A stretch of 23,239 bases of DNA from Candidatus Wallbacteria bacterium (lineage in GTDB: Bacteria > Muiribacteriota > UBA6191 > JACPRK01), in NCBI GenBank assembly GCA_016199905.1, contig JACQFU010000023.1, positions 1-23,239 of the forward strand. The letters run 5' to 3'. The position numbers and the translations under genes were made by a program. Positions 15,981-23,239 of this stretch are shown here, in pieces; the stretch's first letter is position 1; each line of letters begins with the position of its first letter. Under the pieces are notes generated by a model. The model made no database searches. It saw only the letters and a program-made list of their open reading frames with translations, and was not told the origin of the DNA.

Positions 15981-18900
15981 CTACTGCGACGGTGTCGGAG
16001 GCTCTCGAGTAGCCGACCAGGCAGGTCCGTTGGAGCACGGGCCGTCGGTGCCCTCGACGGTCACGGTGCTCTTGCCGTTGCCCCGAGGCGTCACGCGCAC
16101 CTGAGCGCCGATGCGCTCGGCCAGCCCGGGCACGTGACTGATGAGACCCACCTGGCGCCCGGTCGCCTGAAGGGAGTCGAGCGTTGCGAGGGCGATTTCC
16201 AACGTTTCCTGATCCAGGCTGCCTAAACCCTCGTCGATGAAGAGCGATTCGACTGTGGCGTCGCGCGCGCTCAGGGAAGCCAGGCCAAGCGCCAGTGCCA
16301 GCGACACCAGGAAGCTCTCGCCGCCGCTGAGGCTGTGAACGCTGCGGACTTCCTCGCCCATTTCCAAGTCGACTACCTGCAGGTCGAGGTCTCGTCGGGC
16401 AACGCGCATCAACCGATAGCGACGGGCCAGCTCCTGGAGGTGGCGATTGGCGTGGGCCAGCAGCAGGTCCAGAGTCAAGCTCTGGGCAAAGGCGCGGAAC
16501 TTGGCACCGCTCTCGGAGCCGATCACGTCCGAAAGGCGCTTCCAGCGGTCGAATGACGCGCGTTGAGTCTCCAGCTGCGGGGAGAGTTGCACGGCAGCTT
16601 GGCGGTTGTTGGTGTCGATGTCCAGCTCCGCCTTCGAGCCGTGGTAGGCATCGCGAGCAACGTGCGCGGCAGTCTCGGCCTCGCGGAACAGCCGCTCGGC
16701 CTCCTCAGCGCCGGCTTCCAGGGGGAGCTCGGCCTCGTGAATCAAGCGAGCCCCGCGGCGCTCGGCCAGCACTGCGGCGGCGCGCTGACACGCCTGCTCG
16801 AAGGCGGCCAGCTCTGCGCGGCGATGCTTCTGCCAGCGCCCGTCGAAGGATAGCAACTGCCGGGCCGCGTCCAGCGACAACCCTCCGGCGGCCAGGGCTT
16901 CGGCGAGAGCCGCTTCAGCCAGGTCCCGGCGCCCGGCCGCAAGGCTCTCCGAGAGGTTCGCATCGGACTGTCGCGCGAGGGCGACTTCACGCGTGGATTC
17001 TGCTTTGCGCGCCTCCTCGCGAGCCACGTCGAGGGCAGTCAGAGACTGCCGCTGCTCAGCCGACAGTCGAGCCTCGACGTCGTCGGCGGTGGCCCCGCCC
17101 AGCAGTCCGGCCCGGCGAGCGCGCAGGACTTCCAGCGCCTCGCTCGCCCTGGCATGCTGCTGCGATAGTTGCGCAGACTCGGCTGCCAGCGCCGCAGCAG
17201 AGGAGCGCGCCCGATCCGCCTCCGGGCGGCTTCGTTCCAGGGCGCGGGTGGCGTCTGCGAGGCTGCGCTCGTGGTTCTCCAGACTCCGAACTTCGCGCTC
17301 GCAGTCGTCGAGGAATCGCGCGGGATCGGCCGCAAGGTCGCTCCTGGCGTCGGGCCGAACGGCCAGGATTGGCTCCAGCTCCGCGATGCAGCGCTCGCAT
17401 GCCTGCATCGTCGAAGCCTGCTCTCGACGGGCCTCGGAGACGGCGCTGCCAGCCAGATCGGCAGCACGACGAGCATGTTGCGCCAGTGCGTCGGCGATCG
17501 ACTGGCTCGTCTTGAGGGACTCGAGAGACGCTTCGACTCCAGCGAGAAGGGCGCCGGCTGCCCGAGAGGAGGAGGGGGCGCCCGCAAGGGGCGGAAGCGG
17601 CCCGCCGGCGAGCGGCGAGAAGCGGGTCCAATCGCCTTGCAATCCGTCGGTCACCGTGGCCAGACGCTCGCGCTCGGTCTCCAGGCGCAAGGCCTCCCGG
17701 CGTTGGGACTCGTCCAGTCTCGAGGCGCTGGCCTCCAGCTGCAAGAGCGCATCGCGTCGCGAGCCCAGCTCGCGAACCCGGTTCTCGGCCTCGGCCAGCA
17801 ATCCCTCGAGCGGAGAAGAAAGACCGCGCCAGGGGTGTTCCAGGGACCCGCAGAGCGGGCAAGGTTCACCGTCCCGGAGGCTCGCTCGGTGCGAGTCGAG
17901 GTCGCGCGCGGATCGGGCCAGGTCTCGAGACCGGCGAGCCTCCTCCAGGCGCGTCTCCAACTCGACGAGCTCCGCCCTGTGGCTGTCTCGGGAAAGGGCG
18001 GCCGCTCGGGATCCCGACTCAGCGGCTGCCATCGCGGTCTCCAATCCGGACCGCTCGTCGGCGAGCTGTGCGGCTTGCGCGGCTGCAGCGGCCAGCGCGG
18101 AGAGCGCATCCCGGCGCGAGGCCAGGGCTTCGCGTTCCCGTCGCAAGGCCGCCCTATCGACGCGGTCGCTTTCCTGTCTGGCGCGATCGGCTCGCGCGCG
18201 CTCCTGGTCGCGAGCCAAAAGTTCCCGATCCTCTCGGGCGGCGTCGTCGAGGACCGCACGGCGCGCGGCGGCCTCCGTGCTCGCCAGTCCTGCGAGCGCG
18301 CCTGCGACCCCTGCCGTCCGCCGTGACAGCTCTCCGAACTGAAGGACTTGAGAGCGCCATCGAGTCCATTGAGTCGCCAGCGGCCGCAGGTTCTCGCGAG
18401 CGGCGAGCCAGGAGGCCGCGTCTGAGCGTTGGCCTTCGAGCACCGTGAGGGCCGCTTCGAGCCCTGATGCGGCAGCGTCAGCTTCGACGACGGACCGCTC
18501 CGCGGTCGAGAGCCTGGCACGCAGCTCGGAAAGCTGCTCCTCGCCGCTTCGCGCGAGAGTATCCACCTCGCGGGCCAGAGCTATCTCCGGCCTGGCTTGC
18601 TCGGCGCGGCGCTCGGCGGCGGAAACGCGGTCGGCGGCGGCGCGATGAGCGGCAGCCGCAACCTGGGCCTGGCTCGCAGCCGTGGTGGCCTCGAGGGTAG
18701 CGGCGCTAGCAGCTTCCCGTGCGCGCCCGGCCTCGGCTGAGGCCCGATCGGCACGATCGAAGATGTTCCGCAGCGGCTGGGCTGCGACCACCGCCTCGAG
18801 CTGGGCTGCCAGCGGCCCTGCCCGTTCCAACGCCGCTGACGCGTCCACGAGAGCCCGCTCGGCCTGCCGTTCTCCCGCCAGCAGCTTGGCACGCTCGGTA

Positions 18901-19691
18901 TGCCAGTGCCGGACACGCGCGGCTTCCTCGAGTCGGGCCTGGGCCGCACCGAGCACTTGGCCGAGGGAGTCGGTGCGCTCGGCCAGCGCGGCTCGCTCGT
19001 GATCCGGCAGCACATGCAAACGACCCAGCGCATCCGTCAACTCGTCGAGTGCCTCGGATTCGGTCTTGGCGCGGAAGTGAGCCGCCTTCGAAAGGTCGCC
19101 GAAGACTTCGGTGCCCGTGACGCGCTCCAGGAGCTCGGCACGCTGAGGAGGCTGCGCGTGGAGAAAGGCGGCGAATTCGCCCTGGGCCAGCAGCACGGAG
19201 CGGCGGAACTGCGGGAACGAGAGCCCCAACCGGGTCTCGATCTCGTCGAGGACCTCCGTCCGCGTGCGGCCAAGGATTCCGCCGGAGGCGATCTCTCGCA
19301 GCTCCGCCTGCGGGTCCTGCGGGGCGCCGCCGGCCTTTCCGCGTGCTCGCCGCACGGACCACCTGGCTCGATAGCGCTTGCCGTCGACGCCCTGGAACTC
19401 GACCTCGGCAAACCCGGAGACGGAGCCGCGGCGCAGGAGCGTCTTGGGATTGTTGCTGAGCAGCTCCGCCTCCTCGGGTGCCGACAGGGGGGCGCCCTTG
19501 TGGGCGGCCAGGCGCGGAGTGGTGTGAAAGAGAGCCAAGCAGAGCGCGTCGAGCAGAGTGGTCTTGCCGGCGCCCGTGGGACCGGTGATCGCGAAGAGGC
19601 CCGAGTTCGCCAGGGGCGGCTGGTCGAGGGCGACTTCGAAGCGTCCTTCGAGGCTGGCGAGGTTCTCGCCGCGAATGGCGAGGATTCTCAC
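15981..19691 (-). CDS. sbcC: Exonuclease SbcC, SMC-like ATPase subunit of SbcCD
   Basis: 1236 residues from a GTG start that overlaps the sbcD stop (GTGA). Partner of SbcD in the nuclease that opens hairpins and processes DNA ends (bacterial Rad50/Mre11). Walker A GPTGAGKT at 37-44; Q-loop region LLAQGEFAAFLHAQP; two long Ala/Glu/Arg-rich coiled-coil arms; zinc-hook CPLC near residue 609, at the midpoint, in GEPCPLCGSLEHPW; ABC signature SLSGGES near 1119; Walker B SLFIDEGLGSLD near 1147. Length is somewhat above the ~1050 of the E. coli protein, because of longer coils. The tail after the ATPase (SNGPAWSATREPPTPSQ) is short and unstructured. The gene is convergent with the pilin operon across 50 nt (15931-15980), where I see no convincing terminator. 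Confidence 0.95.
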   Translation of the reverse strand: MRILAIRGENLASLEGRFEVALDQPPLANSGLFAITGPTGAGKTTLLDALCLALFHTTPRLAAHKGAPLSAPEEAELLSNNPKTLLRRGSVSGFAEVEFQGVDGKRYRARWSVRRARGKAGGAPQDPQAELREIASGGILGRTRTEVLDEIETRLGLSFPQFRRSVLLAQGEFAAFLHAQPPQRAELLERVTGTEVFGDLSKAAHFRAKTESEALDELTDALGRLHVLPDHERAALAERTDSLGQVLGAAQARLEEAARVRHWHTERAKLLAGERQAERALVDASAALERAGPLAAQLEAVVAAQPLRNIFDRADRASAEAGRAREAASAATLEATTAASQAQVAAAAHRAAADRVSAAERRAEQARPEIALAREVDTLARSGEEQLSELRARLSTAERSVVEADAAASGLEAALTVLEGQRSDAASWLAARENLRPLATQWTRWRSQVLQFGELSRRTAGVAGALAGLASTEAAARRAVLDDAAREDRELLARDQERARADRARQESDRVDRAALRREREALASRRDALSALAAAAAQAAQLADERSGLETAMAAAESGSRAAALSRDSHRAELVELETRLEEARRSRDLARSARDLDSHRASLRDGEPCPLCGSLEHPWRGLSSPLEGLLAEAENRVRELGSRRDALLQLEASASRLDESQRREALRLETERERLATVTDGLQGDWTRFSPLAGGPLPPLAGAPSSSRAAGALLAGVEASLESLKTSQSIADALAQHARRAADLAGSAVSEARREQASTMQACERCIAELEPILAVRPDARSDLAADPARFLDDCEREVRSLENHERSLADATRALERSRPEADRARSSAAALAAESAQLSQQHARASEALEVLRARRAGLLGGATADDVEARLSAEQRQSLTALDVAREEARKAESTREVALARQSDANLSESLAAGRRDLAEAALAEALAAGGLSLDAARQLLSFDGRWQKHRRAELAAFEQACQRAAAVLAERRGARLIHEAELPLEAGAEEAERLFREAETAAHVARDAYHGSKAELDIDTNNRQAAVQLSPQLETQRASFDRWKRLSDVIGSESGAKFRAFAQSLTLDLLLAHANRHLQELARRYRLMRVARRDLDLQVVDLEMGEEVRSVHSLSGGESFLVSLALALGLASLSARDATVESLFIDEGLGSLDQETLEIALATLDSLQATGRQVGLISHVPGLAERIGAQVRVTPRGNGKSTVTVEGTDGPCSNGPAWSATREPPTPSQ

Positions 19692-20941
19692 CGGCCCTCT
19701 CCTCGCCCGAGACGATCGAGCAGTTCGTGAAAGGTAGCAAGAAGCTCCGCAGGAGGCGGCTGCGAGAATGAACGCTCGTGGCAGCTCCGGAAGACCTCCT
19801 CGGGCGTGAGGTCGGCGAGGCTCGTGGCCTGACTGGCTTCCGGCAGGGCCAGTCCGTGGCCCGTGCGTTCGACGGTGAGTTTCAACAGTCTTGGCGAGCG
19901 ATCCGACAGCGTCTGGGCGACTTGCTGACGCAAGGCCGGCTCGGGGCCTTCAAGTCGCGCGACGGCTTCCAGGTACGGACGCTGGCGGTCGGGGACGGAA
20001 TCGTCCTTGGCAGGAAGGCGAGCCAGCTCGGCCAGCAGGTCGGGTGGGGGTAGGGAGCCCTCACAAGGGACACGCAACAGCTCGACGAAGCGCGGGACCG
20101 CGAGTGACCGAGCTTCGCGAAAGCCGCCTTGCTCGAACTCCACGATCAGCACTTGGTGCCGATAGCCGGATTCCGCCAGCGATAGCGGAAGGGGCGAACC
20201 ACTGTATCGAACGTTCTTGCGGCCTGCAACGATCTGGGCGAGGTGCAGGTGACCGAGGGCGACGTAGGCGAGGTCCTCGGGAAAGATGTCCGCGGGAAGC
20301 GCGTGCTGGTTACCGCCGAGGATCTTCCTCTCGCTCAGCTCGGAGAGGGCAGTCCCGGTCAAGTAACAGTGGCCGGCGGCCACGAGCGCCTGTTGCGGTT
20401 GCAGGCGCTCGCGCGCGGCGGCGAGGGACTCGACGTAGAGCTGACGCACGCCCTCGACGAGCGGATCGGCCTCGGGAGAGTCCACGCGCGGCAGGTCCAC
20501 CGGCCGAAGGAACGGGAGGGCGACCAACCAGGCCTCGATGGCGCCTTCGAAGGAGCGAAGCGGCACGAGCAATCGTTCATGGTCCAAGCTGCCGTCTCCG
20601 CAGCGGGGCAGGCCGCCGACGACGTGGACGCCCAACGCATCGAAGATAGGTCTAGGCGCATCGAGGCGCGCTGCGGAGTCGTGGTTCCCGCCCAGGAAGA
20701 TCAGCTCCAGGCCGGGCATGCGAGTTCGCGCTGCGGCGACGAAGCGGAACCACTGGGCCTGGGCGGCTGCCGTGGGATTGGCCGTGTCGAAGAGATCGCC
20801 CGCTACCAGGAGTGAATCGATGCGTTCGCTCTGGAGCGTCTCGAGCAGCCAATCCAGAAAGCGCTCGTGCTCGTAGTCCCTCGCGTGTCCGTGGAGCGAG
20901 TGACCGAGGTGCCAGTCGGAGGTGTGCAGCAGGCGGAGCAT
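19688..20941 (-). CDS. sbcD: Exonuclease SbcD, Mre11-like metallophosphatase-fold nuclease
   Basis: 417 residues from the ATG at 20941, close to the family's usual length. Nuclease subunit of the SbcCD complex. The metal-binding motifs are all present: DWH (Asp9, His11), GDLFD (Asp49), GNHD (86-88), GHCY, and GHLHLAQ followed by YSGSPLPLSLAE. The C-terminal ~100 residues correspond to the SbcC-binding region. The stop codon overlaps the sbcC start, giving a two-gene translationally coupled operon. The ribosome-binding site is weak (AGGA 10+ nt upstream). The leader carries phased direct repeats (20981-21009). Confidence 0.95.
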   Translation of the reverse strand: MLRLLHTSDWHLGHSLHGHARDYEHERFLDWLLETLQSERIDSLLVAGDLFDTANPTAAAQAQWFRFVAAARTRMPGLELIFLGGNHDSAARLDAPRPIFDALGVHVVGGLPRCGDGSLDHERLLVPLRSFEGAIEAWLVALPFLRPVDLPRVDSPEADPLVEGVRQLYVESLAAARERLQPQQALVAAGHCYLTGTALSELSERKILGGNQHALPADIFPEDLAYVALGHLHLAQIVAGRKNVRYSGSPLPLSLAESGYRHQVLIVEFEQGGFREARSLAVPRFVELLRVPCEGSLPPPDLLAELARLPAKDDSVPDRQRPYLEAVARLEGPEPALRQQVAQTLSDRSPRLLKLTVERTGHGLALPEASQATSLADLTPEEVFRSCHERSFSQPPPAELLATFHELLDRLGRGEGR

Positions 20942-20980
20942 AGAGCGGGATTCCTGGGAGGATGATAACGCCTTCCGGCC

Positions 20981-21009
20981 GTTTCAGCGGGTTTCAGCCC
21001 CGTTTGAGC
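20981..21009. repeat. Phased GTTTCAGC direct repeats upstream of sbcD
   Basis: GTTTCAGC occurs at 20981 and 20991, and GTTTGAGC at 21002, spaced 10 and 11 bp, about one helical turn. They lie 40-68 bp upstream of the sbcD ATG. This is a candidate operator for a regulator; it matches no motif I know. Confidence 0.4.
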
Positions 21010-21097
21010 CTCCCGCCCGCTAAGTTGCAAACCCTGCGGCGGGATTGGCTCGCTGCACAAGCAAGACCAGCCTAGGTTCGCAAGACCGGGCAACGAG

Positions 21098-21130
21098 AGC
21101 CCCGGCCGGACAAAGGAGCCGGCCGGGGCT
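21098..21130 (+). other. Perfect 12-bp hairpin abutting the tRNA 5' end
   Basis: AGCCCCGGCCGG (21098-21109) pairs perfectly with CCGGCCGGGGCT (21119-21130) around the loop ACAAAGGAG. It ends 2 nt before the first base of the tRNA. No plus-strand gene precedes it in the window, so a terminator for an upstream gene is not obvious. If the tRNA promoter lies upstream, the hairpin is part of the pre-tRNA leader. It resembles the GC-only hairpins at 7451 and 7489 in style but not in sequence. Confidence 0.65.
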
Positions 21131-21132
21131 GT

Positions 21133-21226
21133 GGAAGGGTGGCAGAGCGGTTCATTGCACCGGACCGATACTCCGGCAAAGGCTTCCTCGCGAGGTCTTT
21201 CGTGGGTTCGAATCCCACCCCTTCCA
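21133..21226 (+). tRNA. Class II tRNA with serine-type body and abnormal anticodon loop (GAU by position)
   Basis: Folded by hand: acceptor GGAAGGG/CCCTTCC (21133-21139 with 21219-21225), T8, D stem GCA/TGC with G18G19, anticodon stem CCGGA/TCCGG (21160-21164, 21172-21176), a 25-nt variable arm (21177-21201: AAAGG/TCTTT with one G.U, a CTT bulge, CCT/AGG, loop CGCG), and T arm GTGGG-TTCGAAT-CCCAC. Discriminator is A; CCA is not encoded (ACCTC follows). Every stem is intact and the D arm looks like bacterial tRNA-Ser. The anticodon loop is CCGATAC: position 33 is C instead of the near-universal U, and positions 34-36 read GAU, an isoleucine anticodon. Serine charging is inferred from the long variable arm. 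It may be a missense or allo-type tRNA, a pseudo-tRNA, or a sequence error within the loop. Confidence 0.75.
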
Positions 21227-21551
21227 CCTCACAGTCTACGCCTCTGCTCGCCTGGCGCGCAACCGAGGCGCCCGGCAACCGTGTTATCCTGCCCCAGGCC
21301 GCCTTCGCGGCTGTGGTGGACTCGAAGAAGGTTTTGCCTTGCCTGCGCAATGCGACGAGATCGGCTACCCGATCATGGGCGACGATCCGCAGGCCGTCGT
21401 AGTCACTCTGCCGGGTCTTCCTTCAGACACTTCCGTTCAGTCGCACGGCAGACCGAATGGTGACTGCCGCCTCACACATGGGCCGGCACGGTACGGGAGA
21501 AACGGGGTTCGTGAACGAGATTCTTGAGAGCCGACAAGACAGGAGCGAGCG
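21227..21551. other. 325-nt gap between the tRNA and gnd
   Basis: No gene is supported here. Frames running through the tRNA into this stretch are artefacts. A modest hairpin (GCCGC-CTTC-GCGGC, 21298-21311) and a 6-bp stem (GATCGG-CTAC-CCGATC, 21359-21374) are visible; the first could help end the tRNA transcript, but there is no T-tract directly after it. The gnd ribosome-binding site AGGAG is at 21541-21545. I see no clear -35/-10 pair. Confidence 0.5.
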
Positions 21552-22967
21552 ATGACCGAGAGAGCTGCGTTCGGGATGATCGGGCTGGGCGTGATGGGTC
21601 GCAACCTGGCGCTCAATGTCGAAGAGCACGGGTTCAGCGTCGCCGTTTGGAACCTGGAGGCGAGCTGGACGGAGAAGTTCCTGACGTCCAATCCGGGAAA
21701 GTCACTCCAGGGCACGACGACCCTGGAGGAGTTCGTGGCCGCGCTGGAGCGGCCGCGGCGGATCTTTCTGATGATCACGGCCGGCGCGCCGGTCGATGCC
21801 ACGATCCAGCGGTTGAAGCCGTTGCTGGAACCCGGGGACATCGTGATGGACGGGGGGAACAGCTGGTTCACCGACACGCAGCGACGCGAGAAGGAGCTTC
21901 GGTCGGTAGGGTTCGAGTACGTGGGCTGCGGCGTCTCGGGCGGCGAGGAGGGCGCGCGCCGGGGGCCGGCGATGATGCCGGGCTGCACTCCGGAGGCCTG
22001 GGAGCGCGTCAAGCCGGTGCTGGAGGCGATCGCCGCACGGACCGACACGGGCCCGTGCGTGGCGCGCGTCGGCTCCGACGGGGCCGGGCATTTCGTCAAG
22101 ATGGTCCACAACGGAATCGAGTACGCAGACATGCAGTTGCTGGCGGAGGCCTACGACTTGCTCTCGCGCGGCACCGGGATGGACGCCGGGCGGCTGGCGG
22201 ACCTGTTTGCCGAATGGAACCGCGGGCCGCTGGCCTCCTTCCTGGTCGAATTGACCGCAAAGGTCTTTCGAGTCCAGGATACCGAAACGAAACGGCCGCT
22301 GGTCGATCTGGTTCAGGACCGGGCCGGCCAGAAGGGCACTGGAAAGTGGACGGTGCAAGCTGCGCTGGACCTGGTCGTGCCGACTCCGAGCATCTCGGCC
22401 GCCGTGGACGCGCGCGTGCTTTCCAGTCTGAAGGACGAGCGCGTGCGGGCCTCAGGCTTGATGCGCGGCGCGCCCCCGTCGGCGGCGATCGAAACCCCCG
22501 GGTTCGTCGATGCGGTTCGCGACGCCCTCCACGCATCCCGGATCTGCTGCTACGCGCAAGGGATGGCTCTCATCGCCGCCGGCAGCGCCGCCCACGGCTG
22601 GGGCACTCAGATGCGCGAGATAGCGCGCATCTGGCGGGGCGGCTGTATTTTGCGCTCGCGGCTGCTCGACGTCTTGATGCGCGTCTACGACCGGGACCCG
22701 AAGCTCCCCAACATCCTGGTCGACGAGGAGATCGCCGGGACGATGTCCGAGGCCCACTCCGGATGGCGCCGCTCCGTCGCAGCCGCCACGCAGGCGGGCC
22801 TGCCGGTCCCCGTGATGGCCGCGAGCCTCGCCTACTACGACAGCTATAGAACCGCCCGATTGCCCCAGAACTTGACGCAAGCCCAGCGCGACGCCTTCGG
22901 CTCGCACACCTACGAACGGGTCGACAAGCCGGGCGGAGGTTTCATTCACACCGACTGGCTGGCGTGA
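21552..22967 (+). CDS. gnd: 6-phosphogluconate dehydrogenase, NADP+-dependent, decarboxylating
   Basis: 471 residues, the normal length of the long-form enzyme. It oxidises and decarboxylates 6-phosphogluconate to ribulose 5-phosphate with NADP+, in the cytoplasmic oxidative pentose phosphate pathway. Rossmann motif GLGVMG is at 11-16, GGNSWF at 101-106, and the substrate-site VSGGEEGARRGPAMMPG at 128-144. The catalytic residues Lys183, Asn187 and Glu190 (KMVHNGIE) fall at the classical numbering, and the C-terminal tail has RDAFGSHTYERVD. AGGAG lies 6 nt before the ATG. Residue 145, usually Gly in the MPGG motif, is Cys here; this is not expected to abolish activity. It is followed within 4 nt by a NUDIX gene. 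Confidence 0.97.
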   Translation: MTERAAFGMIGLGVMGRNLALNVEEHGFSVAVWNLEASWTEKFLTSNPGKSLQGTTTLEEFVAALERPRRIFLMITAGAPVDATIQRLKPLLEPGDIVMDGGNSWFTDTQRREKELRSVGFEYVGCGVSGGEEGARRGPAMMPGCTPEAWERVKPVLEAIAARTDTGPCVARVGSDGAGHFVKMVHNGIEYADMQLLAEAYDLLSRGTGMDAGRLADLFAEWNRGPLASFLVELTAKVFRVQDTETKRPLVDLVQDRAGQKGTGKWTVQAALDLVVPTPSISAAVDARVLSSLKDERVRASGLMRGAPPSAAIETPGFVDAVRDALHASRICCYAQGMALIAAGSAAHGWGTQMREIARIWRGGCILRSRLLDVLMRVYDRDPKLPNILVDEEIAGTMSEAHSGWRRSVAAATQAGLPVPVMAASLAYYDSYRTARLPQNLTQAQRDAFGSHTYERVDKPGGGFIHTDWLA

Positions 22968-22971
22968 CCGG

Positions 22972-23239
22972 ATGCTTCGGGTCGACAGAGAAGAAGATCT
23001 CTGCGAGGGCAGCCGCTGCACTCTCGTGCGGGCGCACGTCGTCTGCCCGGACGGCGAGCTTCGGCCCAAAGACTATCTTCGAGTTCGGGACGCCGCCAGC
23101 GTGCTTGCCTTCCTTCCCGACGGGCGGCTGCTCCTGGTGCGTCAGATGCGGCCTGCCGTGGGCCGAGCGCTTGTGGAGCTGCCTGCGGGCCACCTCGAAC
23201 CCGGCGAGTCCCCGGACGCCGGGGCGCGCCGCGAACTGG
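22972..23239 (+). CDS. NUDIX hydrolase, ADP-ribose pyrophosphatase-like (3' end outside window)
   Basis: The first 89 codons are present and the gene runs off the right edge. It starts at ATG 22972, 4 nt after the gnd stop, with no clear ribosome-binding site of its own, suggesting coupling to gnd. The protein has the beta-strand VLAFLPDGRLLLVRQMRPAVGR, then LVELPAGHLEPGESP..GARREL, which is the first half of the Nudix box (GX5EX7REUXEEXGU); the window ends at REL. The RQ.R...G....ELPAG pattern is typical of ADP-sugar pyrophosphatases (NudF group). The exact substrate cannot be read from this part. Confidence 0.88.
   Translation, partial: MLRVDREEDLCEGSRCTLVRAHVVCPDGELRPKDYLRVRDAASVLAFLPDGRLLLVRQMRPAVGRALVELPAGHLEPGESPDAGARREL

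Noticed and set aside
21045..21078. Sigma-70 promoter TTGGCT...TAGGTT ahead of the tRNA
   Set aside because: The spacer is about 22 bp, too long for a usable -35/-10 pair.
21131..21463. Small plus-strand frames starting at GTG 21131 or 21139, with an AAGGAG in the upstream hairpin loop
   Set aside because: They translate the tRNA itself (the familiar SNPTPS / VRIPPLPP peptide artefacts) and the possible ribosome-binding site is 12 nt away across a stable stem.

Overview
The window is high-GC DNA (roughly two thirds G+C by eye) from a diderm bacterium. Signal peptides, a predicted lipoprotein, type IV pilin-like proteins and very large secreted PKD/kelch proteins all point that way. I cannot place it below that level. 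Myxococcota/Deltaproteobacteria, Acidobacteriota or an uncultured candidate phylum would all fit. Coding density is high, and GTG and TTG starts are used repeatedly.

Layout. (1) 1-7416, +: the 3' part of a giant secreted modular protein (kelch propeller, 7 PKD-like domains, second kelch propeller, 3 PPC domains, cohesin-like domain, further PKD-like domains, duplicated C-terminal module). It ends in a pair of GC-only hairpins. (2) 7534-9591, -: a secreted Cys-rich, Pro-rich protein containing a 27-residue tandem repeat. (3) 9801-11521, -: a Ser/Thr protein kinase followed in another frame by a sigma-54 activator. They look like one gene split by a single-base frameshift, and the activator also lacks its WPGNVREL (sensor II) segment. 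(4) 11570-15930, +: a tightly overlapping operon of three pilin-like proteins and a large unrecognised putative lipoprotein, transcribed divergently from the kinase. (5) 15981-20941, -: sbcD-sbcC, the SMC-like DNA repair nuclease. (6) 21098-21226, +: a perfect hairpin abutting a class II tRNA whose body looks like tRNA-Ser but whose anticodon loop is abnormal (C33, anticodon GAU by position). (7) 21552-23239, +: gnd (6-phosphogluconate dehydrogenase) and the start of a NUDIX hydrolase.

How the genes may work together (inference): the kinase/activator unit sits back to back with the minor-pilin operon and upstream of the secreted Cys-rich protein. A signal-controlled surface or secretion apparatus is therefore the most coherent reading of 7.5-15.9 kb. 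The giant adhesin-like protein could be part of the same surface programme, but nothing in the sequence proves that. The right-hand third is housekeeping (DNA repair, pentose phosphate pathway) apart from the odd tRNA. The tRNA, the split kinase/activator and the unknown 856-residue pilin-operon protein are the most interesting items.
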